A DNA stretch of 64,000 nucleotides, from contig KV748197.1 of assembly GCA_001692895.1 (NCBI GenBank), positions 1,555,813-1,619,812 on the forward strand, in the 5' to 3' direction. The notes beneath the pieces were generated by a model. The model had not been told where the DNA came from and ran no database searches. It saw only the letters and a list, made by a program, of their open reading frames with translations. The translations under genes were made by a program, and so were the position numbers. Within the stretch, counting starts at the first letter, position 1, and every line of letters starts with the position of its first letter. Shown here piece by piece: positions 56,449 to 64,000 of this stretch. Origin of the DNA: Cenococcum geophilum 1.58 (taxonomy: Eukaryota > Ascomycota > Dothideomycetes > Gloniales > Gloniaceae).

Positions 56449-57068
56449 GTGTATATACTTCTTTATATAATCCATTATATTATTTTAGACAATTTAATAT
56501 AATATTCTAACTATTTTATAATATATTCTAAAAGTATAAAACCTTTCCTGCTCTCCCTACAACAATAATATACTATAAGTATTTAGCTTTACTAGCATAG
56601 CATATATATATAGCTAAAAAGTAGCTACTAAGAGTAGCAGATATAGGCCGAAAGAAAGGTAGATTAAGAGCTAGTATATATAATAAAGAAGCCGTAGTTA
56701 TCCTATAGGAGAGTATAGAAAGTCCTACACCTAATCTCTTACTAAAAACTCTACTAGCTCCTCTATATTAGAGTCTAGAGTATATATTATAAACTTTATA
56801 TACTACTCCTTATTCTTAATTAAATTTAATATTACTTTTCCGTTACTATACTAGCTATAGCTATCCTCTATAAGGCTGTAGTACTACTTAAATTATATAA
56901 ATAACTTATTAGATTTAAACCTTTCTGGCCTAGGCTTACTAGTTCCTATATTTAGGATAAAGTGGTATATTAAGGCGGAGGATATATATTCTGCTAAATT
57001 TAACAAACTTAGCTAGTTCTAAAAGTTAAATTAGCAAATATTGTAGTAGTAATAGGGCCCTAGATTTT
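56449..57068. other. gene-free degenerate stretch
   Basis: A+T-rich and strongly RIP-mutated. No recognisable gene. In particular it is not the continuation of gypsy D2. Confidence 0.5.
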
Positions 57069-57212
57069 CTAGCTTACTCTAGGGCTCTCCCTTTAAGACG
57101 GACTTGGTGGACTAGTCTAGCCTACTTTAGAGCTCTTTATTTAGGATAGACTTAGTAAACTAGTCTAGCCTACTCTAGAGCTCTCCCTTTAAGATAAACT
57201 TAGTAGATTAGA
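57069..57212. repeat. tandem repeat, 48 bp x 3
   Basis: Three 48-bp units starting ctagcttact / ctagcctact, with transition differences. Confidence 0.9.
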
Positions 57213-57239
57213 TAGTATAGCCTAGCTTACTAATAAATA

Positions 57240-58460
57240 GCCTAAGTTAATAATCGCGTTAGTTTTGTTATTGCTAAGGCTTATAAGGAACCTCTCTCTT
57301 ATATTGTTGCTTAGATCCGCTATAAGGTCGTTAAGGTCATCTTTATACGGGTCCTTAATAATTTCTATAGTTAATTAATCTGGTATTAGGCCTGTAGTAT
57401 GTTTAATAACTATAGACTAAAGCCGTAGCCAGATTCTAGATTGCTATTTTTTAGATATCTAGTTCTAGCTACCTAAGAGGTTAGTATAGGCTTCTATAAT
57501 GGGTTAGAGAATAATAATAGGTAGTAAAACACTAGATATATACTAACCGCTAATAATAGTGCTATAAAAGTTGTCTGTTCCCTTAGACCTAGTTCTATAC
57601 TCCCTAATTATATAATATATTGCTATTAAAACGAAAGCAATAGTATTGCTGGTAAGCTTTTTAAATATATTATAAGAGTAGGGTAATTGGGTAAGGCCGT
57701 TTCTTCCTCTATTATAAAATATACTAGTTATACTAGCAACTATCGCGTTAAAATAGAAGCGGTTATTACTTAGCTATTAACTCTTATTAGCATTTTACTA
57801 AATAGTATGGGTAAAATACCTTTATATAATCCAGCGTAATAAAATTATAATTAGTTAGTAGTTCCATAATTAGTTCAGGCGCGTTATTAAACCCTAGCCT
57901 ATATACCTCCCTTATAACTATATAAGCCTTTATAATCACGTAGTTCCTAAAGTTCCCTATTACGTTAAATAGCTATATATAATATTAAGATTATTAGTAG
58001 ATAATTTAATATAATATTTTTAGTATATAGATACCTTATAAGCGGACACCGGGTTAGGAATATAATTAGCTTTTTTTTATACTGCTTTTAGCTGCTTTAA
58101 AATAGCTTCTAACTATGCCTTTTTTATTATATCCTTAATAAGGCCTATAAAGTGGTTGAACTACGGGTTAATAAGATACCCATTATAAGTCCTAGAGTTA
58201 GTTACTAGCCTTACTAGTAAAATAGACCTATAAAGCGTAAATATAGGCTTATATCTCTTAGGTGGGTTTTCTTTTATATATCGCTGTTATAATATCTAGA
58301 GGTACTCTTCTCTTACCCATATCACGGCAGTTAGGTCAAAATTATCGTGGTTTAACTCGTCCTTACTTTCCCTAGTGCTATCTAGGTCCCCTTTAGATTA
58401 AACACTAAATTAGTATACTCTATATTAGAGGGAGGTCACTTATTTTATAGATGAAGCTAT
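57240..58460 (-). pseudogene. unidentified coding relic 1
   Basis: Read on minus through RIP-type stops, the stretch about 58300-57740 gives a coherent frame: R-L-V-T-N-S-R-T-Y-N-G-Y-L-I-N-P, N-H-F-I-G-L-I-K-D-I-I-K-K-A, S-A-Y-K-V-S-I-Y, F-N-V-I-G-N-F-R-N-Y-V-I-I-K-A, E-L-I-M-E-L-L-T-N-Y-N-F. Frame coherence and stops only at Gln/Trp-type codons suggest a former protein. I do not recognise a family; no catalytic motif stands out. Confidence 0.4.
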
Positions 58461-58518
58461 ATTAGGGTTTAGGCGAATATAGCTTACTAGGGAGAATGTA
58501 AAGCTAAATATTAGTTAT

Positions 58519-58638
58519 TTACGCGATAAGGTTTAGATTAGCCGCGTGGGAGAGTATTTTAAACTAGCACGCAATTATTTACGCGGTAAGGTACAGATTG
58601 GGCGTATAAAAGAGTATTTTAAACTAATACGCAATTGT
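58519..58638. repeat. tandem duplication, 60 bp x 2
   Basis: Two 60-bp units starting ttacgcgataagg / ttacgcggtaagg. Confidence 0.88.
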
Positions 58639-58945
58639 TAAGAGCCGGAGGTATATTACGAAGATACTGCTTTTTATAGCGGTGGGCGGTTAGATAGTAA
58701 AGAGAGTGTTCTATTTACTAGGGCTCGCCAAGTGCTAAATAGTAGAGGAGACTATTAAGTATTATAGTTAGACTCTGGTTATATATAAAGGTATAACCTA
58801 CCTTAACTAAAAAATTAGGACTTTGCGTCTTTAACTAAGCTAGTTTTACTACCAGATTATTAACAGATTTAGTAGATTTATTAATATTTAGTTACTATTG
58901 TTTCGTAAAAGAAGCAGGTATAGACTCGCAGTCACTATCCTTATT

Positions 58946-59245
58946 ATTAGAGATTACCCTTTTTGGCCGGAGGCGGCCATATACATTTTATATATTATTA
59001 GCCAGCTTAATATATTATATACGACATTAATAGGGTCTATTATATGCCTACTCCTCTCTATACCTAGATATAACTAGACCAGAGTTGCTATTCTTATTAT
59101 TAAATATTACCCTTTTAAGCCGGAGGCGGCTATACACATTCTATATATTATTAGCCAGCTTAATATATTATATTTAACGTTAATGGGGTCTATTATATGC
59201 CTACTCCTCTTCGCGTCTAGATATAACTAGACCAGAGTTATAATA
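58946..59245. repeat. tandem duplication, about 153 bp x 2
   Basis: The units share ccggaggcggc, ttattagccagcttaata and atataactagaccagagtt at a period of 153 bp. Confidence 0.88.
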
Positions 59246-59254
59246 TTGCTCGTT

Positions 59255-59326
59255 CTGGCTAGGTTTTATATACTTATTCTAGCTAGGTTCTATATACTCG
59301 TCCTAGCTGGGTTTCACGTACTTATT
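59255..59326. repeat. tandem repeat, 24 bp x 3
   Basis: Units ctggctaggttttatatac..., ctagctaggttctatatac..., ctagctgggtttcacgtac...; directly after the 153-bp duplication. Confidence 0.88.
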
Positions 59327-59329
59327 CTC

Positions 59330-61000
59330 TATTAGCGCGTTCTTCCTTCCGTTAGCTAGGACGTAGGCAACTCCTAGTAGTAGGCTAGGTAGAGACGTAA
59401 GGTTAATTATACTAGTTATCCTTATTTCCTTATCCTACGTTGACTTAAAGTAGGGTTCTTACTACTAGTTTAAGTATTTAATAACGCGTTTTTATATTTA
59501 CCTGCCATAGTAACACTCCTATATTTGCCTAGTTAGCAGAAGGTATAGCTTATAGCTAGAATAGGTTACCTTATAGCTGTTTCTGTAATATTTAGGGCGT
59601 ATATAGATTAACAACTTAAAAGAATGTATACTAGTATAGTATATATTAGACTAATAGTAGTATTAGTAGGAGTATTATTACTATAGTGCTTACAAATAAC
59701 TTAAATAGGGGTGTATTTATTATAATTAGCTGCTAGTTCTAACCGGTTGCGGTTAAGCTATAACCGTAACCTATTAACTTGCGTTAAGTTAGTAGTTAAG
59801 AAAACATTATTATATAGTTAAAGATTATTTAATACTATTTGCTATTATACGCGAAACTGTTTTATTCTATTAGCATATCCCTTAGTAGATACGGTATGTG
59901 TATATAAAAGGTTAAACGTTAATCCCAGCAATAAAAGTAGTAGGCTAGTAAGGCTCGTGTCTAAATTTAACAGGGAGGTACCTTATTAAACTACTTTACC
60001 CACCTAGGGCGCTAGCTTTTAGATCCTATACCTTATTCTAGTCCACCTATACTAGGTTTAACACCTATTTCGCGCTTAAAGCGAAGCTTATCCACCTTAT
60101 CCGTATAGCTTACTAGTGTAGATAATGCTAGGGTAGGCATAGGCGGCATATAGGACAGTAATTACACTTTTATACAGTTATATCGCTATATTCCACACCC
60201 TTATATAATACCTAGTATTTCTACCGTAAACATCCAACGTTATTCTTCCGCGTTGTTAACCCCGCTAGCCTATAGTAAGCCTAACCTATCCCCTATATAT
60301 ATATTGTAATAGCAATTAAATTTAGCAGAATAGTAAGGAAAGCGTAAGCATAAATATAAGGATTGGGTGTTGGATATTAAGAGTAAGCTAGGGACAGTAT
60401 TAACATATATTACCTTAACAAGTTTACTAAAAAAAACGGGTATAAACCTTAGGCTTTATCGTCTAATCCCCTTAGGCGTTTTAAGAATGCCGGATAAGTT
60501 ATAAGAATATCTTAGGTCACATTATTTTAAGACTCCCTCGCCTAATAGTATACTAAGGGGCTCTATTAAGCCATCTACCTTTATATATAGTAATCTATTA
60601 AACCAGTAAGCATTCTAGATAAAGTAGTGGCTTTAAAGCGTATAATCTATGCTACGGTTATAGTTACCTTTGCCTTTTCTATTGCGGGTTAAGGCGTAAA
60701 GTAAGGGCTTTTTTTTGACTAGAAGAGGTTTTTTAGGACAGCTATAGGTTAAGTATCGCCTTAGTATTAACCCGTTTACCAGTTCTACCTATTTTTATAT
60801 ATATAGAGTGCGAGTTATTTAGTAAAGGCAAGGGTGCGGAAATAGAGGGTAAGTAATTATATTATTCTTGGCTAGCAGCGTAGACTATAAATACAAGTTA
60901 GTAACGTTGGCTTAACTTTAAGCAGTAACCTACTTGTTCTTCTTTATTCTATTATAAATAAAAACCTATCTATTTCTTATAAAAACATATCCTTAACTAT
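59330..61000. other. degenerate stretch with scattered minus-frame remnants and a hairpin
   Basis: No clear gene. A near-perfect hairpin ggttgcggtta-agct-(a)taaccgtaacc lies at 59745-59771. Minus-frame remnants near 60640-60400 (A-L-K-P-L-L-Y, I-T-I-Y-K-G-R-W-L-N-R-A-P) may belong to the same lost gene as the next relic. Confidence 0.35.
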
Positions 61001-61320
61001 ACTACGCTATTTCTCTTCGTTTATAAGCTGAATTCGTCCTCTAGCTATCTTATTACCAATATAATAGTAAAGCGTTTCGCTCTTAAGGTTAAAGTTAATA
61101 TCCTAGCCTAGTATGTCTATAAATGTATTAAAGCTTAGATTATTAACGTATATATTTAGAGTGTTATTTTTACCAGTCGCTAGCTTTCGGGTTAGGATAA
61201 TTATTAGCTCTTTATTAGCTGCCCGCCGGATTAGTATTATTATTATTTTATATAACCTTAGTATTCCCTCCTGCCTTATTGCCTTTGGTATACCGGCTAG
61301 TGGATAATACGCGATAGCGG
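61000..61320 (-). pseudogene. unidentified coding relic 2
   Basis: Minus frame from 61315: P-L-A-G-I-P-K-A-I-R-Q-E-G-I-L-R-L-Y-K, R-R-A-A-N-K-E-L-I-I-I-L-T-R-K-L-A-T-G-K, F-N-T-F-I-D-I-L-G, L-K-S-E-T-L-Y-Y-Y-I-G-N-K-I-A. Coherent for about 100 codons with few stops; I do not recognise it. The plus-strand open frame over the same bases (61113-61307) is hydrophobic and more likely its shadow. Confidence 0.4.
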
Positions 61321-62083
61321 AGTATAGGAGTACTGGGTTACCTATTATAATTTACCTAGTAAGAGCCGTTTTATTTATTTAACGCGTTACGTTATAGCTG
61401 CAGCGCTAGGTAAGCTATTTAATATATTTAGTATATAGGTTCTTAGGTAAACCTAGAAACACAGATAGGAATTTATTAGAGATTTTGTTTAATATTTACC
61501 GTATTTATACCTTACTTATAAGGGAGCGTAGTGGCTGTCTAAGGAGCCCGCGCGTTAACATTTTAATTTTAACATTATAGTAGATCGTATTGTATTGTTC
61601 GTTTATAAGCCCTAGATCTCGCTTAAGAGTGTCTTTAGTATTATAGCTTAGGTCTATTATTAGTGCCATAATTCTAGAAGCGTTAGGGGAAGTATGGCAG
61701 GAAAGATATCTTAATTACACGCTAAGACCGATGCATAGAATTGTGTAGATAGGTATATTGTTTAGTTATTATATAAAATAATTGGTTAAATGTCTTATAA
61801 GAAATGAATAAGCGTATTAGCGAACGCTTCTTTACCTACTATACTACCCAGACTTACAACCTCCTATCCCTTTTATATCTCCGTCTATAAGCTCAATTTA
61901 GCACCTAGATTTGTTAATACTTTTTTTTTTATATATTTTTTATATATTTATTATATTATACTACGTATAATAATGCGCATATAGCCTTTAGGCTATAGTG
62001 CTATAGTTCTATATACATAAATTCTTTCTAGGCAGCTTAACATATACTAGTAACTATATTTGCTAATACTTTAAGACGCCCAA
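61320..62083. other. degenerate A+T-rich stretch
   Basis: No gene, LTR or repeat recognised; a run of T at 61920-61929 and alternating A/T afterwards. Likely decayed repeat DNA. Confidence 0.4.
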
Positions 62084-62560
62084 TTAGCCCATAACTGGTA
62101 GAGCCTAGTTAGCACAATTAGAGGTCCTAACCTCTATTAAAATACTTAATATCCCTAATAAGGGCCAGAATATTATTAGCGAAAACGGAGATATTTTACT
62201 ACAAGTTAATAAGATCTTAGGTCTATATGGCTTAATAAAGGAGTATCTAAGCTCTTAATATAATCTTTTAAGAGAAGACATAATTAAACCGTTAAGAGAG
62301 GTAGTAGGTTAAATTAGAGTAGACCCTTTTTAGTTTACCAGAATCTGGATATAGTAATGGAGTCGGTATATATAAATAGATAAGCATGCTATAATTCTAA
62401 AGTAGTTATCCCCTAATATCTATAAGGTCCATACCAGCTTAATAATATTTTTACCTTAAGGGCTAGTAATCTGCGTAGCATTCTTACTCAGGAGAGTAGG
62501 GAAGATAATCCGTTAGGATTAGTTAAAAAGACTAGTCGCTAGGTCTCTAGTTGCTTTAAC
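62084..62560 (+). pseudogene. unidentified coding relic 3
   Basis: Plus frame from 62084 (D-A-Q-L-A-H-N-W) is coherent for about 155 codons, with stops only as TAA/TAG: S-L-V-S-T-I-R-G-P-N-L-Y, S-F-K-R-R-H-N, R-P-F-L-V-Y-Q-N-L-D-I-V-M-E, S-K-V-V-I-P, N-I-F-T-L-R-A-S-N-L-R-S-I-L-T-Q-E-S-R-E-D-N-P-L-G-L. Charged, soluble-looking, no membrane segment. No family recognised. The neighbouring bases 62560-63300 have shorter coherent pieces in several frames. Confidence 0.45.
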
Positions 62561-63355
62561 TCCTAAGATTAATAATTTTTAAATAAAATATATACTCGTG
62601 GTAGTGGCGGCGAGACTATTAGCTACATTAGAACAGAATCCCCTGGAGGTTAACTTATTCTTTAAGACCTAAAGATATTAAGATTAACTTATCCGTATTA
62701 TAGACAATAGTTAAGAAATAAACTAGATTTTATGAAGTTAGTTATTACACTATATTAGCATTATAAAAGCTAATAAGAGAGCTATAAGTGTGTAATATTT
62801 TCTAAATAAGAAGATATCTAACTACTAATAGATTCCCGTTATTAGAACACCTTATTTAAGTTTAATAGAATATTAAAGCACTATAATACGTCATAAATAA
62901 GCCTTATACGGATCTTAGTTTAATTATAGCTATTAAGGATACTTCCTTATTTAAGAATATTTATATTCTTAAAGACTGGTTAGATATAACTACTATAGGG
63001 CTTAATAAATCTTAAGCCACTATACTAAAACGAGTTCTTATAAAGCGTCTTATAATAATCCAAAGACCTCTAGGCACTAAAAAAATATAGCTTTAAAGGC
63101 GTTGCTCAGCAATATAACAATAGAAGATCCCCCTATTATTATTATATATTATACAAACCATACGCTAGACTAGTTATTTAGGTATATTGCTTAAAGTAAT
63201 ATATACTTTATAAAATTTTCTAGTACTTCTAACCGTCTTAATACTATTGCTTATACGGATAGACGATATTACACTATATTAGGCGCCAGGGCCGTAGGAG
63301 TAGGAAGAAGAGGAAGTGTTAGGGCTCCCTCTTTTTATATCTTGTATTTTATTTT
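62561..63355. other. degenerate stretch between relic 3 and the minisatellite
   Basis: Short coherent plus-strand segments (for example 62770-62950 and 63080-63330) in differing frames, possibly a frameshifted continuation of relic 3. No motif recognised. Confidence 0.3.
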
Positions 63356-63359
63356 TTTA

Positions 63360-63780
63360 TATTGTCTTATATTATCCTGCTATTGTCCTGCTATTGTGTT
63401 ATATTGTCCCATATTGTCCTATATTGTCCTACCATTATATTATATTGTCCTGCCATTATATCATATTGTCCTGCCATTATATTACATTGTCCTGCCATTA
63501 TGTTACATTGTCTTACCATTATATCATATTGTCCTGCCATTATATTACATTGTCCTGCCATTATATTATATTGTCCTGCCATTATATCATATTATCCTAT
63601 TATCGCCCTGCTATTATATTATATTGTCCTAATATTATCCTACCATTGTCCTGCCATTATGTCATATTATCCTATTATTGTCCTACTATTGTGTTATATT
63701 ATCCTATTATTGTCCTACCATTATATTATATTGTCCTATTATTATCTTATATTATCCTGCTATTGTCTTAGTACTACTAT
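63360..63780. repeat. minisatellite, 21-bp unit
   Basis: About 10 regular copies of attgtcctgccattatatta(c) between about 63420 and 63600, flanked by less regular units to 63780. Because 21 is divisible by 3, open frames occur on both strands (hydrophobic L-P-L-Y-Y-I-V repeats); these are not taken as genes. Confidence 0.9.
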
Positions 63781-64000
63781 ATACTTTTTACTATTTACTA
63801 AGATTATAGTTATAGGTATTTATCGGCCAGGATCCGGGCAGTAACTTTTAGCAGTAATTTTACTACCCGAATCTCTTATAGATCAATTAATTGGTATAGA
63901 GCTGTTATATTATAGTAAAGCTATATCTAAGCAATCTATATCGTGATCCTTGGCATAGTGTTATACGTAGAAATATTTAATCGTTAGATTTAGGAAGGTG
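63781..64000. other. end of window, with an imperfect hairpin
   Basis: cgggcagtaa (about 63835-63844) pairs with ttactacccg (about 63864-63873) around a short loop. No gene seen. Confidence 0.4.

Noticed and set aside
56449-63300. Starship captain (DUF3435 tyrosine recombinase) as origin of the unknown relics
   Set aside because: I looked for the R-x-x-R-Y and C-x-R-R-G-T style blocks in the translated relics and did not find them; the evidence is insufficient.
63360-63780. Telomere or subtelomere repeat
   Set aside because: The unit is 21 bp and does not contain ttaggg; no telomeric run is present anywhere in the window.
63316-63844. Open frames of 96-160 codons with membrane-like repeats
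   Set aside because: They come from the 21-bp minisatellite, open in several frames and on both strands.
1-64000. Host genes, tRNA or rRNA genes
   Set aside because: No spliced or open host-like frame, no cloverleaf and no rRNA segment was recognised; all coherent frames trace to mobile elements or to the three unassigned relics.

Overview
This window looks like a transposon graveyard from a filamentous ascomycete (Pezizomycotina) that has been heavily mutated by RIP (repeat-induced point mutation). The whole 64 kb is A+T-rich. CpA and TpG are scarce and TpA is in excess, while CpG survives. Almost every recognisable coding frame is broken by TAA/TAG where the family has Gln or Trp, and Asp, Gly and His codons of active sites have become Asn, Arg and Tyr. 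These are the expected C-to-T / G-to-A changes. I found no intact protein-coding gene of the host, no tRNA, no rRNA and no CRISPR array. Every family name below is read through stop codons from conserved motifs; no database search was possible.

Left half (1-24.5 kb). A Tad1-like LINE (1-3982, +, 5' end outside the window) abuts a Fot1/pogo-like transposase C-terminus (about 3985-4400). It is followed by a Helitron (Helitron A, +, about 4414-23812). Helitron A is split by a Ty1/copia element (7023-19372, TSD tttac), and that element is split by a Ty3/gypsy chromovirus (11861-18048, TSD gagca/gagta). This is a three-level nest with both sides present. Helitron A ends in three 256-bp tandem repeats and a terminal hairpin.

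Middle (24.5-34.1 kb). Two more copies of the same LINE sit in an extremely A+T-rich target. One is full length on the minus strand (24864-30436, 15-bp TSD); the other is 5'-truncated on the plus strand (31010-34053, 14-bp TSD).

Right half (34.1-56.4 kb). This is a staircase of one-sided junctions: gypsy D1 (-), gypsy E (+), an LTR-like repeat R, Helitron B (-, a second copy inverted relative to A), chromovirus C (-), gypsy D2 (-), then a 2.4-kb element with about 260-290-bp terminal inverted repeats. That last element holds four unrelated minisatellites in a row and is far less RIP-mutated than its surroundings. It is the most unusual object in the window.

Right end (56.4-64 kb). A strongly degraded region has several short tandem duplications and two coding relics that I could not assign (minus strand about 57.2-62 kb; plus strand 62084-62560), followed by a 21-bp minisatellite.

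The elements do not cooperate as a pathway. What links them is nesting, shared RIP, and a 23-nt hairpin motif found near the 3' ends of several unrelated retrotransposons.
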